Source of the DNA: an uncultured Enhydrobacter sp.
Lineage (GTDB): Bacteria; Pseudomonadota; Gammaproteobacteria; Pseudomonadales; Moraxellaceae
NCBI GenBank assembly: GCA_946222995.1
Contig: CAMIOS010000002.1
Span: 131,824 to 195,823 of the forward strand
Direction: 5' to 3'
Length of the DNA: 64,000 nt
In this document: in pieces, positions 18,891 to 27,105 of the stretch
Numbering within the stretch: position 1 is the first letter of the stretch
How the letters are laid out: each line of letters opens with the position of its first letter
Program-made: the position numbers and the translations under genes
Notes under the pieces: model-generated
What the model saw: the letters and a program-made list of their open reading frames with translations, nothing else
What the model was told of the DNA's origin: nothing
Database searches by the model: none

Positions 18891-20120
18891 TTAAGATATT
18901 TCAATCCCATCGCGCTGCATCACGGTATGCAGATCTTTATCGCCCCGCCCCGATAAATTAACGATAATCGATTGGTCTTTTGACATGGTTTTTGCCAATT
19001 TCAACGCATAAGCAATGGCATGTGAGCTTTCTAACGCGGGTATAATGCCTTCTTTGAGTGTACATTCGCGAAAGCCGTGCATTGCCTCGTCATCGGTACA
19101 GGCAACATATTGCACCCGATCGATGTCCTTTAAAAAACTATGCTCAGGGCCCACGCCAGGGTAATCAAGACCTGCCGAAATCGAATGCGTACCTAAAATC
19201 TGCCCATCATCATCCGCCATTAAATAAGTACGGTTGCCATGTAACACACCCACTCGACCAACGGTTAACGGTGCGGCATGGTTGCCCGTTTCGACACCTT
19301 CGCCACCGGCTTCGACCCCATACATTTTGACTTGCTTTTCATTTAAAAAGTCATAAAAAAGCCCTATCGCATTGCTCCCACCGCCCACACACGCGACTAA
19401 GGCATCAGGCAGTTTACCTGTTTTTTGATAATGTTGCAGTTTGGCTTCTTTACCGATAATCGCTTGAAAATCCCGCACCAACATCGGATATGGATGAGGT
19501 CCTGCCACCGTACCGATCACATAATAAGTGGTATCAACGTTGGTCACCCAATCGCGCATCGCTTCGTTCATGGCGTCTTTCAATGTGCGAGTACCTGATG
19601 TCACAGGGACAACTTTCGCCCCGAGCAAACGCATACGATACACGTTCATGGCTTGGCGCTCGACATCGTCCGAACCCATATACACGACGCATTCCAAACC
19701 TAAACGAGCCGCAATGGTGGCGGTCGCCACGCCATGTTGCCCTGCGCCTGTTTCGGCGATGATACGTTTTTTGCCCACCATTTTGGCGAGCAAGGCTTGA
19801 CCAATGGTATTATTAACCTTGTGGGCACCGGTGTGGTTTAAATCTTCCCGTTTTAGGAAAATTTTTGCCCCACCGATATCGTCACTAAGACGTTTGGCAT
19901 GATACAGCGGCGTGGGTCTGCCCACATAATTAACTAAATCTTCTTGAAAGGCTTTCCAAAACTCTGGGTCAGCTTTGGCAGTGTTATAGATACGCTCAAG
20001 TTCTTCGAGTGCTGCCATTAGCGTTTCGGATACAAAGCGGCCGCCATGGATACCAAAATGCCCGCTTTGGTCTGGGTATTGTGCAAAGTCTTTTACTTCG
20101 ATTGGGTTTTGAATACTCAT
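18891..20120 (-). CDS. trpB: Tryptophan synthase beta chain
   Basis: 409 residues. PLP enzyme that joins indole and serine to form tryptophan. Signature features: FGGRFVSETLM-type N-terminus (here HGGRFVSETLM), the PLP lysine in HTGAHKVNNTIGQ, the phosphate-binding GGGSNAIG, and the catalytic Glu in AETGAGQHGVA. No trpA follows: the next gene is the convergent mrcA, so the alpha chain must be encoded elsewhere. ydfG and trpF lie upstream in the same direction. Confidence 0.97.
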   Translation of the reverse strand: MSIQNPIEVKDFAQYPDQSGHFGIHGGRFVSETLMAALEELERIYNTAKADPEFWKAFQEDLVNYVGRPTPLYHAKRLSDDIGGAKIFLKREDLNHTGAHKVNNTIGQALLAKMVGKKRIIAETGAGQHGVATATIAARLGLECVVYMGSDDVERQAMNVYRMRLLGAKVVPVTSGTRTLKDAMNEAMRDWVTNVDTTYYVIGTVAGPHPYPMLVRDFQAIIGKEAKLQHYQKTGKLPDALVACVGGGSNAIGLFYDFLNEKQVKMYGVEAGGEGVETGNHAAPLTVGRVGVLHGNRTYLMADDDGQILGTHSISAGLDYPGVGPEHSFLKDIDRVQYVACTDDEAMHGFRECTLKEGIIPALESSHAIAYALKLAKTMSKDQSIIVNLSGRGDKDLHTVMQRDGIEIS

Positions 20121-20137
20121 TATTTTCTCTCTGTAAA

Positions 20138-20890
20138 TTATAAATCTTTAACGACTTTTAGACCTGCAAAGGTTTGAGCCGTTGGCATGACTTCAAGTTC
20201 GTTCACATTGATATGTTCGGGTTGCTCAATCAGCCATGCGATGATGTTGGCAATATCGGTGGGTTGGATATAAGCTACGCCCTCATACACAGCAGCGGCT
20301 TTATTATCATCACCCTTAAATCGTACATTACTAAATTCTGTGCCGCCACAAAGGCCTGGCTCTAGGTTAGTCACACGTACTTTTTTGCCGACCAAATCCG
20401 CTCGCAAATTGAGGCTAAATTGTCTGACAAATGCTTTACTCGCCCCGTACACATTCGCCCCAAAATATGGGTGATTGCCTGCCGTCGAGCCGATATTGAT
20501 GATGTAGCCGCTATTTTTGGCGGTCATAAACGGCAAAATCTCATGGGTCAAATGTGCCAAGCCTAGCACGTTGGTGTTAATCATAGCTTGCCAATCGTTA
20601 AAATCGGCTTTATCCGCGGGTTCAAGTCCCAATGCCAGACCTGCATTGTTGATAAGTACGTCAATATTTTTTAGCAATTCATTTGGTAAAGCTTGTAAGG
20701 CAGTTTTGGTCGCTTGTAGATCGGATATATCAAAATTAACTGGGATAAATTTTTCACCCAATTGGGTTTTGAGTTCCTCAAGTTTGGCTTGGCGTCTGCC
20801 TGTGCCCATGACGGTGTGACCTTTTGCAATGAGTAATTCGGCAATCGCTTTGCCAAATCCTGCGGTAGCACCGGTGACTAAGATATTCAT
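20138..20890 (-). CDS. ydfG: NADP-dependent short-chain dehydrogenase YdfG
   Basis: 250 residues from the ATG at 20888-20890, which has GGATAG upstream; the longer frame adds 29 residues unlike the family. SDR features: NAD(P) motif TGATAGFG, GTGRR with an arginine typical of NADP preference, NNAGLALG, catalytic Ser in INIGSTAG and YGASK. The C-terminus (GGTEFSNVRFKGDD) matches E. coli YdfG closely. That enzyme oxidises serine and 3-hydroxy acids and reduces malonic semialdehyde. It lies between trpF and trpB, an unusual place for it, with 17 bases to trpB. A link to tryptophan synthesis is not implied by its chemistry. Confidence 0.9.
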   Translation of the reverse strand: MNILVTGATAGFGKAIAELLIAKGHTVMGTGRRQAKLEELKTQLGEKFIPVNFDISDLQATKTALQALPNELLKNIDVLINNAGLALGLEPADKADFNDWQAMINTNVLGLAHLTHEILPFMTAKNSGYIINIGSTAGNHPYFGANVYGASKAFVRQFSLNLRADLVGKKVRVTNLEPGLCGGTEFSNVRFKGDDNKAAAVYEGVAYIQPTDIANIIAWLIEQPEHINVNELEVMPTAQTFAGLKVVKDL

Positions 20891-20980
20891 TATTCTATCC
20901 AATTTATTATTTGTTCTAGTGTAATAGTACGTTAGTATATACAAATTTATTTGAAAAGCAATCTTTAATCCGAGCAAGAT

Positions 20981-21622
20981 TTATTTGCGAGTTTGCTCAA
21001 TAAAATTTTTCATGCTATCGAAATCCTTCTTACCTTTCGCCGATTCAATACCGCCACTCACATCCACCCCATACACGCCCGTTTGGCGAATGGCTTGCGC
21101 CACATTATCCGCGGTCAATCCACCTGCCAAAATCATCGGTAATGGTGAATTTTTCGGGATTTTCTCCCAATCAAACCGTTCACCCGTACCCCCAAATTTA
21201 TCAGGATGATAGGCATCGAGTAACACCCCACTTGCCCCAAACTGCTTTAATTCTTCAATTTGTGCCAAAATGCTGTCACGTGTATCTTCTTCGCTAATGC
21301 GAATCGCTTTTATCCAACGTTTGCAAATGCGGTTAGCCATCAACTGACAGGCTTGGGCGGATTCATCGCCATGAAATTGTATGATATCAAATGGCACATG
21401 ATGGGCAAGATACACGAGTTCTTGCTCGGGCATATTCACGACCAATGCCGCAATCGTGGTAAAGGCAGGCACGGCGTTGGCAAGTGTCACTGCTTGCTCG
21501 GGCGTGATATAGCGTGGGCTTGGCTCATAAAATACCAAGCCTATGGCATCTATGCCTAATTTAACCGCATGTTTAAGATCTTCGATTTGGGTAAACCCGC
21601 AAAATTTGACCGCTGTTTTCAT
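20981..21622 (-). CDS. trpF: Phosphoribosylanthranilate isomerase
   Basis: 213 residues. Third step of tryptophan synthesis: Amadori rearrangement of phosphoribosylanthranilate to CdRP. A single TIM barrel with the catalytic Cys in KFCGFT, the general acid Asp in GVLLDAYHPDKFGGTG, and phosphate-binding LAGGLTADNV and YGVDVSGGIE. The gap to ydfG is 90 bases, which could hold a promoter or just be a leader. Only a weak AGAAAG lies before the ATG. Confidence 0.96.
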   Translation of the reverse strand: MKTAVKFCGFTQIEDLKHAVKLGIDAIGLVFYEPSPRYITPEQAVTLANAVPAFTTIAALVVNMPEQELVYLAHHVPFDIIQFHGDESAQACQLMANRICKRWIKAIRISEEDTRDSILAQIEELKQFGASGVLLDAYHPDKFGGTGERFDWEKIPKNSPLPMILAGGLTADNVAQAIRQTGVYGVDVSGGIESAKGKKDFDSMKNFIEQTRK

Positions 21623-21666
21623 AAACTTGTACTTTCTAAATAGTAAAATGCATAGACAGTATAACG

Positions 21667-21696
21667 AAAAAAGACGCCAACTTTGACGTCTTTTTT
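21667..21696 (-). terminator. Intrinsic terminator after the DUF2892 gene
   Basis: AAAAAAGACG and its complement CGTCTTTTTT form a stem with one internal mismatch and a short loop. It lies 26 bases beyond the stop of the DUF2892 gene and is flanked by A/T runs on both strands, so it separates that gene from trpF. Confidence 0.75.
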
Positions 21697-21721
21697 AAAA
21701 AATTGCCGCTAAATTGTGATC

Positions 21722-21988
21722 TTAAGCGGGCGTGGCTTCATCCAGTTTTTCAGCGGCTTTTTTATCGTTAGTGAGATCACTTTTTTTATCATTACCACAA
21801 CATTTGCCACAGTTTTTAACTTGGTTAGTACCCAATAACTTACCCTTGGCGGGACAATAGCCGGTGACGCCTGTGACCAATGGCACAAGCCCTAGGGCTT
21901 TTAGCTTTAGGCTATTGGATTTTTTTAAGATGGCCAGTCCTGCTGCTACACGGGCTATACGTTCAATTTTACTTTGATTGACTTTCAT
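21722..21988 (-). CDS. DUF2892-like small membrane protein with C-terminal Cys cluster
   Basis: 88 residues. The first 50 resemble DUF2892 (the YgaP transmembrane module): an RIARV start, a hydrophobic stretch, then GLVPLVTGVTGYCPAKGKLLG. Instead of ending there it has a tail with CGKCCGN and then a charged Lys/Asp segment. GGGGA precedes the ATG. DUF2892 domains are often fused to or found near rhodaneses. The cysteines could bind metal or carry sulfur, which is only a guess. It is divergent from the sulP gene. Confidence 0.75.
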   Translation of the reverse strand: MKVNQSKIERIARVAAGLAILKKSNSLKLKALGLVPLVTGVTGYCPAKGKLLGTNQVKNCGKCCGNDKKSDLTNDKKAAEKLDEATPA

Positions 21989-22306
21989 GGTTGTCCCCTT
22001 CTATAAATTTTCACAGTGATAAAGTATCCGTTAATCTTGCTAGTTGTTGCTTCTAGAACTAAGCTTATAAAAACAAGCTTCTTAAAAAATTAGCATTTCG
22101 CTTATTTAGATATTACCCGCTTATGCTTATAAAATCAAATAACGCTTTGCGCGTATTGTGTCGTATTCATTACCTATACGTATTAATTGTATCAAGTTTT
22201 AAAGACTGTGGATCGGCGCCTAGCAGTGGCTTTTTTGGTGTTGCTAATATCAGCGGGTATCATTAAATTTGTTGCAAATTTAAAAAACTGTGAATAGCAT
22301 TGCTTG
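21989..22306. other. Divergent intergenic region
   Basis: About 320 AT-rich bases between the DUF2892 gene and the sulP promoter. A short AAGCTT repeat pair lies near 22062-22081. No gene or convincing regulatory site was seen apart from the -10 candidate listed next. Confidence 0.5.
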
Positions 22307-22312
22307 TATAAT
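22307..22312 (+). promoter_or_regulatory. Possible -10 box of sulP
   Basis: TATAAT lies about 70 bases before the GTG start of the transporter gene. A matching -35 element is not evident. Confidence 0.35.
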
Positions 22313-22383
22313 CATGTTTTATGCCACTTTGGTTAAAGCTCGTCTCATATAGTCCTAAAGCATAAAGGATAAAGGATATTGGT

Positions 22384-24144
22384 GTGTATTTACAACGACC
22401 TAAACTGTTTAATCTACCCGATTGGATACGCCATTATCACAAGGCAAATCTTAGCCAAGATTTATTAGCAGGCTTGATAGTGGGGATTTTGGTAATTCCG
22501 CAAAGTCTAGGCTATGCCATGTTATCTGGCCTGCCGCCTGTGTATGGCTTATATAGTGCTATCATCCCTGTGCTGGTGTATGCGTGGGTCGGCTCAAGCT
22601 CGGTGAATGCGGTGGGTCCTGTGGCGATTACGGCGATTATGACCGCCCAAGCGTTGCAGCCCTACACCAAACTTGCCCCTGCGCATTATGCGGTGATGGC
22701 CTCGTTTTTGGCACTGCTGACAGGCGTGCTGCTTTGGTTAGCAAGTGTATTTCGATTAGGTTGGATTACCCAGTTTATCAGCCGTGGGGTGACGGCGGGG
22801 TTTATCAGCGGTGCGGCGATTTTGATTTTGGTGGGGCAAATCAAATATGTAACCGGTATCAATATGTCCGGCAATACGCTGCTTGAAAATACCGAAAGCA
22901 TTTTGCTGCATCGCCATGAGCTGCATTTGCCGACGGTGTCGGTGGGTTTGATTGCGTTTAGCTTGTTATTTATCAACCGTTATTATTTGCAAAGCTGGCT
23001 CTCGCCTTTTTTTGCGGCCAAAAAAATTGAACTGCTGAATCGCTTAATCCCGCTGATTGTGCTGGCAGTGGGGATTTTAGCCAGTGTGTTTGGGCATTTT
23101 GCCGATAAAGGGATTCGCACGGTTGCCAATGTGCCAAGCGGTTTACCGCATTTTGTGCTGCCGTTTTATCGCATTTCACCTGTGCAATTAATCGCTTTGC
23201 TACCTGCGGCAGGGTTAATGGCGTTGATTGCCTTTGTGTCCAGTAATTCGGTGGCAAGCTCATTTGCTCGACAGCGGGGCGAGGCGTATAGCGCTAATAC
23301 TGAGCTGCGTGGTCTGGGACTTGCCAATATGTTCGGGGCATTTTTCCAGTCATTTACCATTGTGGGTGGTTTTTCCCGCACCGCGATTAATGTCGATGCA
23401 GGTGCCATGAGTCCGCTTGCTAGCGTGCTGTCAGTGCTTGTGATGGCAATAGTGTTACTGTTTTTTAGCCAACTGCTTACCCCGCTACCTTATGCGATTT
23501 TGGGGGCGACGATTATGTCAGCCATTATCAGCATGATTGATGTGCAGACATTTAAACAAGCCTTACGCTATGACCGCCTCGATGCAATTGCCTTTAGTGT
23601 GGCGTTGGTAGGCGTGCTATTATTTGGGCTCAATATTGGTTTGGTCGCTGGGCTATTTGCCTCTTTTGGCGGCTTGATTTGGCAATATAGCCACCCACAC
23701 ATGGCGGTTGTCGGACAAGTCGGCAACACGGGGCATTTTCGCAACATCAATCGCCACCAAGTCACGCAGTTTGATGCGTTGTTGATTATTCGCATTGATG
23801 AGAGTTTGTTTTATGGCAATGCCCAGTCTGTGCTAAACTTTATTGAACAAGCGTTAAGTCATCACCCACAGACCAAAAATTTGGTGTTGATGCTCTCGGC
23901 GGTCAATCATATTGACTTGACCGCTCAAGACATGCTGATTGGTTTGAATCAAAATTTGGCAAGCCAAAACATTACACTGCATTTTTCGGAAATCAAAGGC
24001 CCCGTAATGGATGTGATTGAACAAACCGATGTGATTAAAAAATTAACGGGTAAGGTGTTTTTAAGTACCCAACAAGCAGTTAACGCATTTGAACAAAGTG
24101 ATTCCACTGATTCCGCTCATTCCGCTGATTCCATTAGGGAATGA
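22384..24144 (+). CDS. SulP family inorganic anion transporter
   Basis: 586 residues from a GTG that has AAGGA at seven bases' spacing. The core has ten or more membrane segments with family motifs (GLIVGILVIPQSLGYAMLSG, PPVYGLYSAIIP, FIGA-type loops, and GGFSRTAINVDAGAMSPLAS). A cytoplasmic STAS domain follows at about 440-555. SulP proteins take up sulfate, bicarbonate or other anions; substrate cannot be told from sequence. The C-terminal tail ends in a Ser/Asp-rich segment encoded by a 9-base repeat. The DUF442 gene 90 bases downstream points to sulfur use as one possibility. Confidence 0.9.
   Translation: MYLQRPKLFNLPDWIRHYHKANLSQDLLAGLIVGILVIPQSLGYAMLSGLPPVYGLYSAIIPVLVYAWVGSSSVNAVGPVAITAIMTAQALQPYTKLAPAHYAVMASFLALLTGVLLWLASVFRLGWITQFISRGVTAGFISGAAILILVGQIKYVTGINMSGNTLLENTESILLHRHELHLPTVSVGLIAFSLLFINRYYLQSWLSPFFAAKKIELLNRLIPLIVLAVGILASVFGHFADKGIRTVANVPSGLPHFVLPFYRISPVQLIALLPAAGLMALIAFVSSNSVASSFARQRGEAYSANTELRGLGLANMFGAFFQSFTIVGGFSRTAINVDAGAMSPLASVLSVLVMAIVLLFFSQLLTPLPYAILGATIMSAIISMIDVQTFKQALRYDRLDAIAFSVALVGVLLFGLNIGLVAGLFASFGGLIWQYSHPHMAVVGQVGNTGHFRNINRHQVTQFDALLIIRIDESLFYGNAQSVLNFIEQALSHHPQTKNLVLMLSAVNHIDLTAQDMLIGLNQNLASQNITLHFSEIKGPVMDVIEQTDVIKKLTGKVFLSTQQAVNAFEQSDSTDSAHSADSIRE
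24099..24134 (+). repeat. Four-copy 9-base tandem repeat at the end of the sulP gene
   Basis: Four units (TGATTCCAC, TGATTCCGC, TCATTCCGC, TGATTCCAT) lie in a row and encode a DST-DSA-HSA-DSI type tail after the STAS domain. Copy change would lengthen or shorten the tail in frame. Confidence 0.85.
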
Positions 24145-24235
24145 GTTTGGGCAAATTTTGAAGAATAAACAACGACACGCTATGCTAAAATAAATTAATC
24201 TACGCTGTCTAAAATTTTTGATAAAGGAAAATAAC

Positions 24236-24565
24236 ATGCCAAGCGAAACTGTATTTTCACCCCAAATTTTGCCTGAACACGTCGCCATGATTAAAGCCCA
24301 AGGCTACAAAACTATTATTAACAACCGCCCAGACGGTGAAGAACCTAACCAACCGCTAAACGCCGATATTGAAAAAGCCGCTAAAGCAGCAGGGCTTGCC
24401 TACTACTTTCAGCCTGTGGTTGCAAGCCAAATCAACGAGCAAAACTGCCGTGACTTTGCCGAGATCTATAACCAAGCTGAACAACCTGTGTTTATGTTTT
24501 GTCGCACCGGCAACCGCTGTAATATTTTATTTCAACAGACTGAGCATTTAGATTTATTACATTAA
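24236..24565 (+). CDS. DUF442 / TIGR01244 family phosphatase-like protein
   Basis: 109 residues from ATG at 24236 with AAAGGA upstream; the longer frame would need TTG. Family marks: YKTIINNRPDGEE, the ADIEKAAKAAGL segment and the active-site loop CRTGNRC with a Cys-Arg pair like a dual-specificity phosphatase fold. This domain also forms the N-terminal half of Blh persulfide-metabolism proteins. The C-terminal helix after the loop is short. With SulP upstream and DUF2892 divergent, a role in sulfur handling is a reasonable inference; its substrate is unknown. Confidence 0.8.
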   Translation: MPSETVFSPQILPEHVAMIKAQGYKTIINNRPDGEEPNQPLNADIEKAAKAAGLAYYFQPVVASQINEQNCRDFAEIYNQAEQPVFMFCRTGNRCNILFQQTEHLDLLH

Positions 24566-24581
24566 TTTTTCCTAAATTCAA

Positions 24582-24974
24582 ATGACTAAAACCTTATCAA
24601 AACCCGTTTGGGCATTGTTAAGTTTATATGCCTTATCGGGGCTTGTGCTATTTATGCTCGTCCCCGAACTCGACCAAATGAATAGTTTTTGGAATAATGA
24701 TTGGAATAGCAATAAAAGTCCGTTAGTCGTAGCTTATCATCTGCCAAGTTTGACTTGGTTGATCATGGGTGGTGGCTATGCAGCATTGATTTATTGGTTG
24801 AATGTGGCAAATTTTTCGCCCAAGGCAAAACAGGTAATTGATAGTTTGCTGTGGGTAATTTGGGTCATTTTATTGGTGCATGCTATTGATTGGCTGACGA
24901 TGTTTGCCGATTGCAAACATGCCAACTGTAACGGTGGATTTTTGCCAACATGGCATTGGTTGGGATTAAAATGA
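24582..24974 (+). CDS. Small membrane protein of unknown function
   Basis: 130 residues that I do not recognise. Three hydrophobic segments (about 9-29, 52-72 and 85-107) suggest an inner-membrane protein. The loop between the first two is rich in Asn and Trp, and two cysteines lie near the C-terminus (FADCKHANCN). It begins 16 bases after the DUF442 stop, and its TGA overlaps the next ATG (ATGA). So it is translated with both neighbours, which supports it as a real gene. No strong ribosome binding site is seen. Confidence 0.65.
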   Translation: MTKTLSKPVWALLSLYALSGLVLFMLVPELDQMNSFWNNDWNSNKSPLVVAYHLPSLTWLIMGGGYAALIYWLNVANFSPKAKQVIDSLLWVIWVILLVHAIDWLTMFADCKHANCNGGFLPTWHWLGLK

Positions 24975-25429
24975 CAAAATTAACGCTATGGGTAGACGCG
25001 GATGCCATCCCCAACATCGCCAAGCAACTAATCACCAAAACTGCCGAACGTACCCAAACGCCGACCATTTTTGTCGCTAATCGTACCATTACTTTACCCC
25101 GCCTGCCAATATTGCACATGGTTGTCGTCGAAGGCGGGTTTGACAAAGCCGATGATTATATTGCAGAACATTGCACCGAAGGTGATGTGGTAGTAACAAG
25201 CGATATTCCACTTGCTAATGATTGTATCGAAAAAGGGGCAAAGGTAGTCACTGCACGGGGTTTTGTGTATGACAAAGACAATATTAAACAAAAACTCAAT
25301 ATGCGCGATTTTATGGACACCATGCGGTCAACAGGCGTGCTTGAACCACACCAGCAAGGCGGGCAAGCCCCATATAGTGACAAAGACAAACAAGCCTTTG
25401 CCAATATTTTAAACGCTTGGATTCGTTAA
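24971..25429 (+). CDS. yaiI: YaiI/YqxD family protein (DUF188)
   Basis: 152 residues from the ATG at 24971, which overlaps the upstream stop as ATGA and gives the family N-terminus (LTLWVDADAIPNIAKQLI). The longer frame adds seven residues unlike the family. A NYN/PIN-like fold is suggested by the conserved acidic residues in VDADA, GFDKADDYIAEH and VVTSDIPLAND, so a nuclease activity is possible but not established for this family. GFVYDKDNI and the RDFMDTMR segment also match. Confidence 0.88.
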   Translation: MTKLTLWVDADAIPNIAKQLITKTAERTQTPTIFVANRTITLPRLPILHMVVVEGGFDKADDYIAEHCTEGDVVVTSDIPLANDCIEKGAKVVTARGFVYDKDNIKQKLNMRDFMDTMRSTGVLEPHQQGGQAPYSDKDKQAFANILNAWIR

Positions 25430-25476
25430 CTTAGTGGTCTTTATTTGGCTTAATTGATTAGATATCGGAAAAATGT

Positions 25477-26145
25477 ATGCTTAACCCAATTCACGCTGTC
25501 AAAAAATTATATAAGCTGGATAACCCAACGAGCGAATCTACGGCATTGGGTATTCGCCGTGAAATCATTGAGCAGCACGAAAGTGACCTTGGCATTCAAT
25601 TGCCGCCCATGTTGTATCATTACTTGCTTGAAGTAGGTAATGCCCCATTCAACATAGCGTACCACCATTTTGTAGAATTACCGTTTGAGCGCTTGGGTGA
25701 GTATATTGTGATTGGCAAAACCTGCGATGATGACGGGGTATGGGGCATTCATCAAGCTGATTTAAAACAGCATAATCCGATGGTGCAAATGAGCCGAAAT
25801 TTTGACTCGATTGCAACAGACGAAATTTATTGGTTTGATGAATTGCCCTTAGCACAATTTTTGCTCGCTCAAGCGATTGTCAATGGTACCAATGGTGGTT
25901 TAGAGCACCATGCTCAAATTTTTGATTTTACAGGCGATACCATTCCGCAAAATTTGGGCAAAAAGTTGGCCACTTTAACCCAAGAAATTGATGATTTACA
26001 CCGTCCCCATGCGCGTTATTTTAGGGTCGATGATTTTAATGTGGTGATGGTGTTAAATAGTGATGAAGATAAGCCAACGGCTTTTTTGATGGGCAGCCAA
26101 ACTGTGGAAACATTTGAATACTGGATTCATCAGCTTTTGGATTAA
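25477..26145 (+). CDS. SMI1/KNR4-like hypothetical protein
   Basis: 222 residues with no signal peptide or membrane segment. The N-terminal 60 residues (IEQHESDLGIQLPPMLYHYL followed by LLEVGNAPFN) look like the start of SMI1/KNR4 (SUKH) domains, which include many toxin immunity proteins but also solo housekeeping members. The rest contains YWFDELPLAQFLL and a C-terminal WIHQLLD. No toxin gene lies nearby. GGAA lies before the ATG. Its stop directly abuts the convergent epmA stop, with no space for a terminator between them. Confidence 0.55.
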   Translation: MLNPIHAVKKLYKLDNPTSESTALGIRREIIEQHESDLGIQLPPMLYHYLLEVGNAPFNIAYHHFVELPFERLGEYIVIGKTCDDDGVWGIHQADLKQHNPMVQMSRNFDSIATDEIYWFDELPLAQFLLAQAIVNGTNGGLEHHAQIFDFTGDTIPQNLGKKLATLTQEIDDLHRPHARYFRVDDFNVVMVLNSDEDKPTAFLMGSQTVETFEYWIHQLLD

Positions 26146-27105
26146 TTAGGCGTCATGAGTGGGAAACGTAATCACATCCTCAATTTTTTTCGCTCCTGTT
26201 TTTATCATCAACAACCTATCAAGCCCTACCGCAATACCACTACAAGCCGGCAAATCATCACAGGCAGCAAGTAAATTATCATCAATCGGCATCACAGGCA
26301 CGCCACGTTTTTTGCGTTCCATATTATCTTGATCAAAACGCAGTCGCAACGCTTGACCATCGGCTAATTCATCATAAGCATTGGCGATTTCTAACCCATG
26401 AATATACAATTCAAAACGCCTTGCCACTTGGTTACCGTCTTTGTCTGTCACGGTTTTGGCAAGAGCAGCGGTCGCCACAGGATAATCATAAATTAACGTT
26501 GGCAGTTCTTTGCCCAAATGCGGCTCAACCAAATGGCTAAACAGTAAATCTAACCAACCTTGGTGGTCATCGGCTAAGTCAATGGTTAAGCCATGATCTT
26601 TGGCAATCGCTTGCAAGGTATCGCACGTGGCATTAAACGGATGAATTTTGACAAAATCTAAAAACGCATCGACATAGCGATAATGGTCAAAAACCACAGG
26701 ATAACCCAGCACTGCTGACACCAAATCATTGGTTTCTTTTGCCAAATCATCAAGGCTAAAGTTCGGGCGATACCATTCAAGCATAGTAAATTCGATGTTA
26801 TGCCGTCTGCCGATTTCGTTGTCCCGAAATACCGGGCAAATCTGATACATCGGTACTTGCCATGCCGCTAATAGCCGTTTCATAGCAAATTCGGGCGACG
26901 TATGTAAATAGTAAGTTTTGGGTTTATCGTGCAAGGTGACATGGGTCGATACTGACTGCAAAAAAATATCCGTATTGCCTGCTTGTGACATAATTGGGGT
27001 TTGTACTTCTAGCACGCCTCGCTCGGCAAAAAATTGGCGAATGGTGGCATACATTCTCGCCCTTTCTTGGGCAATTTGTAGCGTACAAGTGGGTTGATAA
27101 GTCAT
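26146..27105 (-). CDS. epmA: Elongation factor P--(R)-beta-lysine ligase
   Basis: 319 residues, full length. A class II lysyl-tRNA synthetase paralogue without the anticodon domain; it attaches beta-lysine to EF-P to ease translation of proline stretches. Motifs: VLEVQTPIMSQAGNTD, motif 2 CPVFRDNEIGRRHNIEFTML, and motif 3 CSGIAVGLDRLLMI. The partner enzyme EpmB and EF-P are not in this window. The ATG directly follows the pdxB stop with no gap, so the two are co-transcribed. Confidence 0.95.
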   Translation of the reverse strand: MTYQPTCTLQIAQERARMYATIRQFFAERGVLEVQTPIMSQAGNTDIFLQSVSTHVTLHDKPKTYYLHTSPEFAMKRLLAAWQVPMYQICPVFRDNEIGRRHNIEFTMLEWYRPNFSLDDLAKETNDLVSAVLGYPVVFDHYRYVDAFLDFVKIHPFNATCDTLQAIAKDHGLTIDLADDHQGWLDLLFSHLVEPHLGKELPTLIYDYPVATAALAKTVTDKDGNQVARRFELYIHGLEIANAYDELADGQALRLRFDQDNMERKKRGVPVMPIDDNLLAACDDLPACSGIAVGLDRLLMIKTGAKKIEDVITFPTHDA

